Shown: piece after piece, positions 55,510-64,000 of the stretch
Layout: each line of letters starts with the position of its first letter
Position numbering within the stretch: the first letter of the stretch is position 1
Assembly: GCA_943787985.1 (NCBI GenBank)
Contig: CALSOO010000004.1
Coordinates: forward strand, 124,001-188,000
DNA: 64,000 nt
Direction of reading: 5' to 3'
From: an uncultured Paracoccaceae bacterium
GTDB taxonomy: Bacteria; Pseudomonadota; Alphaproteobacteria; Rhodobacterales; Rhodobacteraceae
Position numbers and translations under genes: made by a program
The notes under the pieces: model-generated
The model's database searches: none
What the model saw: the letters and a program-made list of their open reading frames with translations, nothing else
What the model was told of the DNA's origin: nothing

Positions 55510-56391
55510 CTAGCCAATGGCTTCGATAACCGCTTCACCAAGTGTGGCCGGGCTGTCAGCAACGATGATTCCAGCAGCGCGCATGGCTTCAATCTTGTCC
55601 TCTGCACCACCTTTACCGCCAGCAACAATCGCGCCGGCGTGGCCCATGCGGCGGCCGGGAGGGGCCGTGCGACCGGCAATAAAACCGGCAGTAGGTTTCC
55701 AACGGCCCTTTTTCTTTTCATCGGCCAAGAATTGAGCGGCTTCTTCTTCAGCAGAGCCACCAATTTCGCCAATCATGATGATGGATTGTGTTTCCGGATC
55801 TGCAAGGAACATTTCCAACACATCAATGTGTTCCGTACCCTTGATCGGGTCTCCGCCGATTCCGACAGCCGAAGATTGACCAAGACCCAAGTCGGTGGTT
55901 TGCTTGACCGCTTCGTAGGTCAATGTGCCTGAACGTGAAACAACGCCACAGGATCCGCGTTTGTGGATGTGGCCGGGCATAATGCCAATCTTGCAGGCGT
56001 CCGGGGTGATCACACCAGGACAGTTTGGTCCGATCAAACGGGACTTAGAGCCTTCCAGCGCACGTTGAACTTTCATCATGTCCAGAACGGGAATGCCTTC
56101 GGTGATGCAAACGATCAAAGGCATCTCGGCATCGATGGCCTCCAGAATGGAGTCCGCAGCGAAGGGGGGAGGGACGTAGATCACAGAGGCGTTGGCCTCA
56201 GTGACATGCATTGCTTCGTGCACCGAGTTAAAGACGGGCAGATCAAGGTGTGATTGCCCACCTTTTCCTGGTGTCACGCCGCCAACCATCTTCGTCCCAT
56301 ATGCAATCGCTTGCTCAGTGTGAAACGTGCCTTGGGAGCCTGTGAGCCCCTGACAAATGACTTTGGTGTTTTCGTCGATAAGAACGGCCAT
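55510..56391 (-). CDS. sucD: Succinyl-CoA ligase (ADP-forming), alpha subunit
   Basis: 293 residues. The CoA-binding [20 protein letters not shown] near residue 17, the signature [19 protein letters not shown] near 152 and [20 protein letters not shown] near 250 with the phosphorylated His are diagnostic. It works with sucC, which lies about 1.8 kb upstream on the same strand with three small or medium genes between, an unusual separation. Confidence 0.97.
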   Translation of the reverse strand: MAVLIDENTKVICQGLTGSQGTFHTEQAIAYGTKMVGGVTPGKGGQSHLDLPVFNSVHEAMHVTEANASVIYVPPPFAADSILEAIDAEMPLIVCITEGIPVLDMMKVQRALEGSKSRLIGPNCPGVITPDACKIGIMPGHIHKRGSCGVVSRSGTLTYEAVKQTTDLGLGQSSAVGIGGDPIKGTEHIDVLEMFLADPETQSIIMIGEIGGSAEEEAAQFLADEKKKGRWKPTAGFIAGRTAPPGRRMGHAGAIVAGGKGGAEDKIEAMRAAGIIVADSPATLGEAVIEAIG

Positions 56392-56444
56392 GTGGTGCTT
56401 CCTTCATGTGTAGTCTGGCTGCCGCCGCGGTGGGGCAGAATGGG

Positions 56445-57161
56445 TTATTTGTGTGTGAGCACAATATTGGTGAGAGGTTTGCCGCCCGCGCGTCGGGTGG
56501 AAATGAGAAGTTCAAGATCGCTGCGCCCGCCTGACACCGCGTCGGTGCGTACGGGGTTGGTCGCGTTGGTGGTGGGTGCAATTGACAAGCTCGCATCAGC
56601 CATTGGTGCGAAAATGGCTTGTGCCGTGGCATTGGGGTTTTCACCACGCACAGCGACGCCACAGCCATAAGTCGGGTTAGCGCGCGAATTGGCCGGGGTG
56701 AAGCGAATTGGAGTTACGGTTCCGAGATGCGCACCTCCAAGGGTGTACGACCGCGTTTCGATTGGAGGGCGAACGCCAAACAGTTTAAGGTTGAGGGTGG
56801 TCGTTGCTCCAGAAATCCCGCTCAGGCCATTTGCGCTAGGCAAGCAAAGTGGGCCCATAATCGTTTCAGTCATTTGTAGGTCATTGGACCCTGTAGACGT
56901 GGCTTGCAGTTCGAGCTCTGCAGGAACATCTTCAAAAACAACGTCTTCCAAAGGAACTTCGACGTTGGAGACGGCCGCGTCAGAGACGGCGCGGCGCTGC
57001 GTTGGCACTTCTGTGCGCTTTTTTAGTGCGGCTGCTTCCTGGCTCAATCCCAGTGGTGGAAAATAACTCCCACTCTCCATCTGTGTTGGAGGCGGCGCGG
57101 CACAGCCTATGGTAGCGCTGAAGGCGCAAAGCAATGCAACTGTCTTTGCGTTGGACATCAT
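56445..57161 (-). CDS. Hypothetical lipoprotein
   Basis: 238 residues with lipoprotein signal (KTVALLCAFSATIGCAAPPP, lipobox TIGC). The mature part is strand-rich with no recognised domain. It overlaps the upstream methyltransferase gene by four bases. It lies between sucC and sucD, so it is likely co-expressed with the TCA genes. Confidence 0.65.
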   Translation of the reverse strand: MMSNAKTVALLCAFSATIGCAAPPPTQMESGSYFPPLGLSQEAAALKKRTEVPTQRRAVSDAAVSNVEVPLEDVVFEDVPAELELQATSTGSNDLQMTETIMGPLCLPSANGLSGISGATTTLNLKLFGVRPPIETRSYTLGGAHLGTVTPIRFTPANSRANPTYGCGVAVRGENPNATAQAIFAPMADASLSIAPTTNATNPVRTDAVSGGRSDLELLISTRRAGGKPLTNIVLTHK

Positions 57162-57976
57162 GACTGCGCCTCTACTTCCGACGGCGCGGTTTTGCGCAGA
57201 AGAACGGAAACATTGTCATCTACAGGAAGTGTGATTTTGTTCACCAATTCCAGTGAAAAACCTGCACGCGCCGCGGTCTTGCGCAGTGTATCCAGAGTGA
57301 AATAATTCACATGGTCCGGATAGCGGAACCCACACCATTTAGGTCCTACGACGCGACGGTTGATCGTGCCAAAATTTGGGACGCGGATAAAGACGCGACC
57401 AGTCTCTTTTAACGCCCTGTGCGCCCCTTCCAGAACGCGAAGGACATCTACCTCATGTTCAAGATAGGAGAACATCACAATCCCGTCGAACTGGCGCTCA
57501 TCAAATTCCCAAATCGCCTCGGCACCTGCTCCGTGTACGCAATAGCCACCCGCCGCGCGCATGCGCTCATCTGCGAGTTTATGCAGAGCCGTCGACAATT
57601 CGATGCCGTAAGGTGTCATGGGAGATGTAATTCGACCGCCATCACCGCAGCCAATGTCCAAAACATGCCCGTCGTTAAACCATCTCCGAAAGGAGTTTGT
57701 CTTGTTACGATACATTTTCAAACGATTGCGGATTTTGCGGGCGTAGGGGCTTAGGGGAGTGGACCCTTTTGAACTGGCTTTCTTGGCTTCATAGGTTTTT
57801 TCCCACGCAAAGTCCTCTTGCAGGGCTTCGTAGTCCACAGGATTGTTCAAATAGGTTAGATCACACCCCAAGCACTGAACCACATTCCAAGGTTCGGGTG
57901 AATATTCTGTCCAAGGGCGGATTTGTGAGCTTTTGCAACTCGGGCAAGCGCGAAGAGCAGTTGTTGTCATAGTCAT
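57158..57976 (-). CDS. Class I SAM-dependent methyltransferase with N-terminal zinc-ribbon-like domain
   Basis: 272 residues. CPSCKSSQIRPW and VQCLGCDLTYLN near residues 10-45 give two CxxC pairs, as in methyltransferases of surface-sugar biosynthesis. The SAM motif is GHVLDIGCGDGGRITSPMTP near 105, and GIVMFSYLEHEVDVLRVLEG near 165 is the acceptor region. The substrate is unknown. Both ends overlap neighbours by four bases. Confidence 0.82.
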   Translation of the reverse strand: MTMTTTALRACPSCKSSQIRPWTEYSPEPWNVVQCLGCDLTYLNNPVDYEALQEDFAWEKTYEAKKASSKGSTPLSPYARKIRNRLKMYRNKTNSFRRWFNDGHVLDIGCGDGGRITSPMTPYGIELSTALHKLADERMRAAGGYCVHGAGAEAIWEFDERQFDGIVMFSYLEHEVDVLRVLEGAHRALKETGRVFIRVPNFGTINRRVVGPKWCGFRYPDHVNYFTLDTLRKTAARAGFSLELVNKITLPVDDNVSVLLRKTAPSEVEAQS

Positions 57977-58170
57977 GTCACCGCGCTGCTGCGTTTGAGG
58001 CCATTCGAAAGTGTTTTATTCTGCTTGAAATTCTTGCAAGTCCCGGGAACAGAAAATCGCGTTCCGAAACTTGCACACGGTAAGAATTTATGTGCACCGG
58101 CGTGAATTGCTTTGGCTGCATGCACAACCAAAGCAATCAAAAGTGCTGACAAAGCAGATAGATAAAGCAC
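57973..58170 (-). CDS. Small putative membrane/exported protein
   Basis: 65 residues. [20 protein letters not shown] is a hydrophobic N-terminus, followed by a basic tail. The ATG lies five bases after the sucC stop and the stop overlaps the methyltransferase ATG (ATGA), a packing that supports translation. No homology is recognised. Confidence 0.45.
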   Translation of the reverse strand: MLYLSALSALLIALVVHAAKAIHAGAHKFLPCASFGTRFSVPGTCKNFKQNKTLSNGLKRSSAVT

Positions 58171-58175
58171 TGTTG

Positions 58176-59369
58176 CTATCCTTTGACAGCCTTCACAATT
58201 TTTTGCGCACCATCTTTGAGATCGTCAGCGGCAATCACATCCAATCCAGATGTGTTGATAATTTCCTTGCCTTGCTCGACGTTCGTTCCTTCAAGGCGTA
58301 CGACCAGAGGCACTTTCAGCCCAACTTCCTTGACGGCTGCAACAACACCTTCTGCGATGACATCACAGCGCATAATGCCGCCGAAAATATTGACCAAAAT
58401 ACCTTTGACGTTCGGGTCGGACGTGATGATTTTAAAGGCCTCTGTAACCTTTTCCTTGGTCGCGCCACCGCCGACATCCAGAAAGTTTGCAGGCTCAGCC
58501 CCGTAGAGTTTGATGATGTCCATGGTCGCCATCGCCAAACCCGCACCGTTGACCATGCAGCCGATCTCGCCGTCCAAGGTGATGTAGTTGAGGTCGTATT
58601 TGGAGGCTTCGAGTTCTTTGGCGTCTTCTTCGGTTTCATCACGCAATTCATTTATGTCCGCATGGCGATACAAGGCGTTGCCATCAAAAGACACTTTGGC
58701 ATCAAGCACTTTCAGATCGCCACTGTCGGAGACGATCAGCGGGTTGATTTCCAACATCTCCATGTCTTTTTCCATGAAGGCTTTGAACAGCAACCCCATC
58801 AAAGAAACACATTGTTTGACTTGTTTGCCGGAGAGACCCAATTCAAACGCGATACGACGGCCATGGAACGCTTGATACCCGGACGCAGGATCAACCGAGA
58901 AAGACAAGATTTTTTCAGGTGTTTCCGCCGCAACTTCCTCAATGTCCATGCCGCCCTCAGTGGAGCAAACGAACGAGACGCGTGACGTTTGGCGATCGAC
59001 AAGCAAGGCTAAATAAAGTTCGGTTTCGATGCCTGAGCCATCTTCGATATAAATGCGGTTGACTTGCTTGCCTGCCGGGCCGGTTTGATGCGTGACCAAA
59101 GTGCGGCCCAACATTTTTTTGGCTTCCTCTGCGGCCTCGGCGACAGACTTCGCAAGGCGTACTCCGCCTGCATCACCCGCGTCGGCTTCTTTGAACTTAC
59201 CTTTGCCGCGGCCGCCTGCGTGTATTTGCGCTTTGACGACCCAAAGGGGCCCATCCATTTCACCAGCCGCTGTTTTTGCATCTTCTGCTTTGAGGACTAC
59301 GCGTCCATCAGAGACAGGTGCGCCATAGCTGCGCAACAAAGCTTTGGCTTGATATTCGTGGATGTTCAT
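58176..59369 (-). CDS. sucC: Succinyl-CoA ligase (ADP-forming), beta subunit
   Basis: 397 residues from ATG 59369 ([20 protein letters not shown]), the conserved start of SucC; longer upstream reading lacks homology. ATP-grasp elements include [18 protein letters not shown] near 45 and [20 protein letters not shown] near 275, with [18 protein letters not shown] near 320. It forms succinate and ATP/GTP from succinyl-CoA with the sucD product. Confidence 0.97.
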   Translation of the reverse strand: MNIHEYQAKALLRSYGAPVSDGRVVLKAEDAKTAAGEMDGPLWVVKAQIHAGGRGKGKFKEADAGDAGGVRLAKSVAEAAEEAKKMLGRTLVTHQTGPAGKQVNRIYIEDGSGIETELYLALLVDRQTSRVSFVCSTEGGMDIEEVAAETPEKILSFSVDPASGYQAFHGRRIAFELGLSGKQVKQCVSLMGLLFKAFMEKDMEMLEINPLIVSDSGDLKVLDAKVSFDGNALYRHADINELRDETEEDAKELEASKYDLNYITLDGEIGCMVNGAGLAMATMDIIKLYGAEPANFLDVGGGATKEKVTEAFKIITSDPNVKGILVNIFGGIMRCDVIAEGVVAAVKEVGLKVPLVVRLEGTNVEQGKEIINTSGLDVIAADDLKDGAQKIVKAVKG

Positions 59370-59562
59370 AGTGTTTCGATCCCGTTTGGCTAGATTTGCC
59401 TGTGCGTATACGACTACCAGTGAAGGTATGGTAAACGGAAAATTGGGATCATGGGCTATTTCGGGTAGAAATCGCCATTTTGTGATCACAAGGAAAAATC
59501 GTGTGATCACAAAGCTGGGAGTGAAGAGAATCAAGGCACCGCACGCCTTGCCTGAAAACAGT

Positions 59563-60399
59563 TCAAACTGGCCCAATTCGGATATTGAAACGTTCAGACG
59601 CCTCGCCCTTGGTCATGAAACGTTTCAGCGAAGGCTGGTTGGGGGTGGGGCGTGGAATTTCGGGATCGCCACCCAATGAATAGTCTGTTTCCAAGAGCCA
59701 TTGAATGTGGCGAGCAATGTCTGGTTCCAAGATATCATGCAGAGAAAATGGCAAATCCGGATCCTGCAAAGGCGTCTTGTCCAACTTCATTATATGCAGC
59801 AATCGAGGTGCGCCGTGATTGGGGCCGGTCTTGAGCAAGTTGATCAGGCGACAGGTATTGTATTCGGACGGCAGCGGGCACAAACGCAGATCACTGTTCC
59901 ATAGCAAACGACGCAGTGAAGGCTGGTCTGCTTTCAGATGCCCTGTACGCCATGCACGTTCCCAGTCATGCAAAATCGTCTGAGTTGCGGCACTCTTTCG
60001 AATAGCGACAACACCGCTGTTATAAAGAGGAAACGCGCGTGGAATGTCGGCGGCGTCCATGCCCATGGATTTTGGCCGCGTATTGGCATGTGCAATGGCT
60101 AGATCGTAACGCTCCAGAAGATCAAACACTTCACGGAATGGAGCAATGGCAATCACGTCCGAGTCCAATGTCAGGGTCAAGTCAAAGCGACTGCGACGCA
60201 TCGCTTCCATCTTGGGACGGGCGCCTTTGCCCTCCAATGAGATGACCTTACTAAAGATCGGGTCGTCGATATTTTGATCGGTGAAAAGATCAATGTCTAA
60301 ATCAGGATCGACCAAGCGTAGGTTGCGCGCTGCCTTCCGTGCCATCATCGTGTAAGATGGTGTGGTTGTTGCGAAAACAATGCCTTTGGTTGGGGTCAC
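59563..60399 (-). CDS. Glycosyltransferase-like protein
   Basis: 278 residues. [20 protein letters not shown] at the start, [20 protein letters not shown] near residue 75 (DxD-type motif DSD) and [12 protein letters not shown] near 125 fit nucleotide-diphospho-sugar transferases of the GT8 type. The substrate is unknown. The start overlaps the stop of the cyclase gene upstream by four bases. Confidence 0.65.
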   Translation of the reverse strand: MTPTKGIVFATTTPSYTMMARKAARNLRLVDPDLDIDLFTDQNIDDPIFSKVISLEGKGARPKMEAMRRSRFDLTLTLDSDVIAIAPFREVFDLLERYDLAIAHANTRPKSMGMDAADIPRAFPLYNSGVVAIRKSAATQTILHDWERAWRTGHLKADQPSLRRLLWNSDLRLCPLPSEYNTCRLINLLKTGPNHGAPRLLHIMKLDKTPLQDPDLPFSLHDILEPDIARHIQWLLETDYSLGGDPEIPRPTPNQPSLKRFMTKGEASERFNIRIGPV

Positions 60400-61277
60400 G
60401 GCTGGGCCTTAAATCTGTGGAATGCGATGTAAGCCGCAAATGTGACCAGCGGCAGAGCAGGCCAGAACAGCCATTGGCCCTGCGAAAACACAGCGACAGT
60501 TGTCGCAGCGCCGATCAACAGGCCGCGCAATGGGCCACTTTCTGATCGGGGCAATTCGAGCCTGCTCACCAGCCGCAGGATCATGAAAATGGCAAGTGCC
60601 AAGCCGATCCATGTGGTCTGGGATTCCGTGCCGACCACGGTTGCACGCAAGGTCGCTAGACACCAAACTCCCAAGCAAATTCCCGTCAACGACTTGAGCG
60701 GCATTTTCTTGCGCGAGGTTTTGAGTGACTTTGTTGGCGCAATAGGTGTGAATGGCGACATCGTGGTTAGATTGTTCGCTTGAACCGCGTAGAGCGCGAT
60801 AGGTTCATGCATATTTTTTAATGCGATTTCTCCAAGGTTTTGAAAACCGTGATCAATTTTCCCACGCATCTGATCATAGACCTGTTGGGTGACCAAAACG
60901 GCCCCAGGGTCTGCTTTTGATTGCACGCGTGCCGCGAGATTTACGCCATCCCCCAACAAGTCTTCGCCGTGGGTTATCACGTCCCCCATGTGCAATCCTA
61001 TGCGAAATGGCAATGTTCCGCCTGCTTGAACCAGCCTTTGCTGCATGTCCACTGCAGCTTTCACGGCTTGAACAACGGAAGGGAATTCCGCAATTAGCCC
61101 GTCACCTGCAGTGTTGGCAATACGCCCACCAAAAGCGGCGATTTGGGCGTCGATGATCAGACGGGCTGCCCGCAATTCGGAAAAGGCAGATGCTTCATCT
61201 TCACTCATCCGAGCAGAGAAATTCTCTGCATCAGCTGATAGGATAGCTGCAAGTTTGCGCGGCAGTGGGGCGGACAT
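60396..61277 (-). CDS. Class III adenylate/guanylate cyclase with C-terminal membrane segments
   Basis: 293 residues from ATG 61277. The catalytic domain (about 5-165) has LAAILSADAENFS with the first metal Asp, GGRIANTAGDGLIAEFPSVV with the second, RIGLHMGDVITHGEDLLGDG and VNLAARVQSKADPGAVLVTQ. Three hydrophobic stretches at the C-terminus (SLTGICLGVWCLATLRATVV, WIGLALAIFMIL, LFWPALPLVTFAAYIAF) anchor it in the membrane, with the catalytic domain first, an order seen in many alphaproteobacteria. It is coupled to the glycosyltransferase gene downstream. Confidence 0.85.
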   Translation of the reverse strand: MSAPLPRKLAAILSADAENFSARMSEDEASAFSELRAARLIIDAQIAAFGGRIANTAGDGLIAEFPSVVQAVKAAVDMQQRLVQAGGTLPFRIGLHMGDVITHGEDLLGDGVNLAARVQSKADPGAVLVTQQVYDQMRGKIDHGFQNLGEIALKNMHEPIALYAVQANNLTTMSPFTPIAPTKSLKTSRKKMPLKSLTGICLGVWCLATLRATVVGTESQTTWIGLALAIFMILRLVSRLELPRSESGPLRGLLIGAATTVAVFSQGQWLFWPALPLVTFAAYIAFHRFKAQP

Positions 61278-61301
61278 TTTTAGTTTCCTGTGTCGCCAAA
61301 A

Positions 61302-61335
61302 GCAAAGGCCACTTCGTTCCGGAAGCGGCCTTTGC
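61302..61335 (-). terminator. Terminator-like hairpin after mdh
   Basis: GCAAAGGCC (61302-61310) pairs with GGCCTTTGC (61327-61335), with extra pairing of ACTTC/GGAAG-type bases inside. On the minus strand it is followed by TTTT. Confidence 0.7.
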
Positions 61336-61369
61336 AGTATTGCAGGGTCGGCGCATCTGCGCCAGATGT

Positions 61370-62335
<966 letters not shown>

Positions 62336-62491
62336 TCATTCTCCGTTTTGAGTTGAATTTTGCCGCGTGGGTAGTGCTATTTTGCCCTTCGTGCAAGCGT
62401 GCTGCAATGCAGCGCGGAAAAGTCAGGGTGTATTCGCCCCCTCGTTTTGCCGTTAAACCAATACAGTAAACGGATTTTGGTGGGATAGACA

Positions 62492-63247
62492 GTGTTTGGC
62501 TTGGATTTTAGCTTTTTCGCGATTGCGGTGCCTGCAGTGGTTTTCGCAGGGATTTCCAAAGGGGGATTCGGATCAGGAGCAGCTTTCGCGGCCGCCTCGA
62601 TTCTTGCGCTTGTTGTGCCGCCTGGAATCGCGCTGGGTCTTATGTTGCCGCTTTTGATGTTGATTGATGTTGCAAGTTTGCGGCCCTATTGGGGGAAATG
62701 GCGGGCACGCGAGGCGCGATTGTTGATCTTTGGAGCATTGCCGGGGGTTGGTCTGGGGATTCTACTTTACACTTACGCCAGTGATGATGGGCTGCGTGTG
62801 TTGATTGGCAGCATCTCGATCGTGTTTGTTGCGTGGCAGTTGGCTGTAAAGTGGGGCTGGATTGGCTTGGGCGCACTCCAGATGTCGGATCGTGTTGGAT
62901 ATTTGGCTGGTTTAACAGCCGGATTCACCAGTTTTGTCAGCCATGCGGGCGGTCCGCCAGCGGCGGTATTCCTGCTGTCGCGAGGGCTTGGTAAAACTGA
63001 GTACCAAGCCACGACTGTCATCGTTTTTTGGGCAATCAATATCGCAAAGTTTGTGCCCTATGCATTTCTAGGCGTGTTCACCGCGCAAACACTTGCGGCG
63101 AACGTAGTCTTGGCACCATTCGCGCTGTTGGGAACATGGTTGGGGGTCAAAGCACACTATATGATTTTAGAGCGCCTCTTTTTCGGTTTTACCTATACTT
63201 TGCTGGTGATCACGGGCAGCAAGCTCATATTGGACGGATTGAGCTGA
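62492..63247 (+). CDS. TSUP-family permease (sulfite exporter TauE/SafE-like)
   Basis: 251 residues, start GTG at 62492. About eight hydrophobic segments, with the TSUP pattern FAGISKGGFGSGAAFAAASI near residues 19-38 and GLTAGFTSFVSHAGGPPAAV near 135. These carriers export sulfite, sulfonates or other organic anions. It is divergent from mdh. Confidence 0.87.
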   Translation: MFGLDFSFFAIAVPAVVFAGISKGGFGSGAAFAAASILALVVPPGIALGLMLPLLMLIDVASLRPYWGKWRAREARLLIFGALPGVGLGILLYTYASDDGLRVLIGSISIVFVAWQLAVKWGWIGLGALQMSDRVGYLAGLTAGFTSFVSHAGGPPAAVFLLSRGLGKTEYQATTVIVFWAINIAKFVPYAFLGVFTAQTLAANVVLAPFALLGTWLGVKAHYMILERLFFGFTYTLLVITGSKLILDGLS

Positions 63248-63273
63248 CGGTTGCCGTACGATCAAATGCAAAA

Positions 63274-63294
63274 AGGCAGGCGCTTTGCCTGCCT
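63274..63294 (-). terminator. Intrinsic terminator for the small exported protein gene
   Basis: AGGCAGGC (63274-63281), loop GCTTT, GCCTGCCT (63287-63294). On the minus strand a T-run follows the stem, so it serves the minus-strand gene and may also serve the TSUP gene weakly. Confidence 0.78.
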
Positions 63295-63323
63295 CATCAA
63301 CTGGTTTTGGTTTTTTTGCGCGA

Positions 63324-63656
63324 CTAGGCGTCATTGCCTTTGGCGGGCAGTGCCTCAACCAGAGGCTCAAATGCCTGCCCTGACGCAACAAGGCATGTCA
63401 TACCGTTCGGGGACGTGACCGTGATGGTCCAGGTTCCGGATTCGTCAGAAGCAAACACTTCAACGACAGAGTTGTTTGCCCCAAGCCCCATAGACTGGCG
63501 GGTTTCTCCATAACCATCGGCGAGGCGGTCAACGACCAACTCACGCGGTCCACAATTTCGTGTGCCCTGTGCGGCAATGTCTGTAGACATCGCCAGATAA
63601 AATCCGGCAGCAGCGGTGAGCATTGCCAATTGCAGTACTTTATTTTTGCGTTTCAT
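63324..63656 (-). CDS. Hypothetical exported protein
   Basis: 110 residues with a signal peptide (VLQLAMLTAAAGFYLAMSTD). The mature part has two Cys (NCGPRELVVDRLADGYGETR and TCLVASGQAFEPL) probably forming a disulfide. The layout is seen in small exported proteins of Roseobacters. Function is unknown. Confidence 0.65.
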   Translation of the reverse strand: MKRKNKVLQLAMLTAAAGFYLAMSTDIAAQGTRNCGPRELVVDRLADGYGETRQSMGLGANNSVVEVFASDESGTWTITVTSPNGMTCLVASGQAFEPLVEALPAKGNDA

Positions 63657-64000
63657 ATCGTTCAGCCTTTTTCAAAAGGCGTCACCCGCAGTCATCTGGC
63701 CAACCGATCGTCCGGCGATGACCGGGCGGCCCCGGTTCACAAAATCCGATATCCCTTCCGCAAAGGTTCCGTGGCCCTACTGAAACGGCCCTCCCGGTGA
63801 CATCTGATGACACAACCATGGCCTATGACCCCTGAAACAATGGTTAACGTCGCGTACGCTCGGTAGTTTCAATTTGAATTTCGCCGCAATGCAGCAAAAA
63901 CACCTTGAACTTTTGTGAGAAAAATGTCCAGTCTCGCGCAACATTGTGTCTCAAGGAAAGATGAAACCATGCCGCTCGCACGCCCTTTGCGCTCCGTCCT
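63657..64000. other. Intergenic region and possible start of the next gene
   Basis: A GC-rich stretch (about 63680-63810) with many possible stems lies upstream of the small exported protein gene. AAGGA at 63953-63957 precedes ATG codons at 63961 and 63969, so a plus-strand gene may begin at the window edge, but too little is visible to identify it. Confidence 0.3.

Noticed and set aside
59370..59576. N-terminal extension of sucC by 69 residues
   Set aside because: Conserved SucC begins MNIHEYQAK at 59369; the extension has no homology and is non-coding in character.

Overview
The window looks like a chromosomal piece from an alphaproteobacterium of the Roseobacter group (Rhodobacteraceae). 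The right half carries a TCA-cycle block (mdh, sucC, sucD, sucA, sucB, lpdA) and a cell-envelope/biosynthesis block (argH, lysA, TIGR02302 protein, ftsE, ftsX, plsC) in arrangements typical of that group, with moderately GC-rich coding sequence. No rRNA, CRISPR array or canonical tRNA was seen. Assignments come from reading translated sequence and motifs; no database search was run.

Region 1 to 17.2 kb is a defence island in which most systems are damaged. A PD-(D/E)xK nuclease plus large SF2 helicase pair (Hachiman/AbpAB-like) lies between two copies of the 3' end of an AAA+ ATPase gene. The first copy runs off the left edge and the second is decayed. A minus-strand HEPN-domain gene follows. 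Next is a complete type I restriction-modification operon on the minus strand (hsdM-hsdS-hsdR, 4-base overlaps). Its hsdM has an in-frame amber codon just after NPPF. Its hsdS carries a full IS1380-family element with a 5-bp target duplication and also a T8 homopolymer frameshift. Only hsdR is intact. Upstream of hsdM is a 578-aa methylase/specificity-like fusion that lacks the recognisable catalytic motifs.

Region 17.2 to 29.1 kb is a mobile-element graveyard. It holds a Tn7-like remnant (TnsA-like gene plus the N-terminal part of a TnsB-like gene) cut off by a complete IS21-family element, whose other end truncates a DEDD exonuclease next to an intact metallophosphoesterase. A structured RNA candidate lies upstream of that pair. 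Then come a hypothetical gene, a frameshifted membrane protein, IS1182 and IS1595 transposase fragments, a nested palindrome, a strong bidirectional terminator, gene scraps, an ImmA/IrrE-like protein with an altered metal motif, and a 59-aa small gene.

Region 29.1 to 64 kb is ordinary core genome: a YhaN/YhaO-like SbcCD-type ATPase and nuclease pair; a TlpA-like thioredoxin divergent from argH; small membrane and lipoprotein genes; an ATP-grasp enzyme; lysA; the TIGR02302 protein; a zinc-ribbon membrane protein divergent from ftsE-ftsX-plsC-PPOX; and then the long minus-strand TCA block from mdh down to lpdA. Interspersed in that block are a class III cyclase, a glycosyltransferase-like protein, a methyltransferase, lipoproteins, an alpha/beta hydrolase, a sulfotransferase, an L,D-transpeptidase and a MAPEG protein. 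A TSUP permease and a small exported protein close the window.
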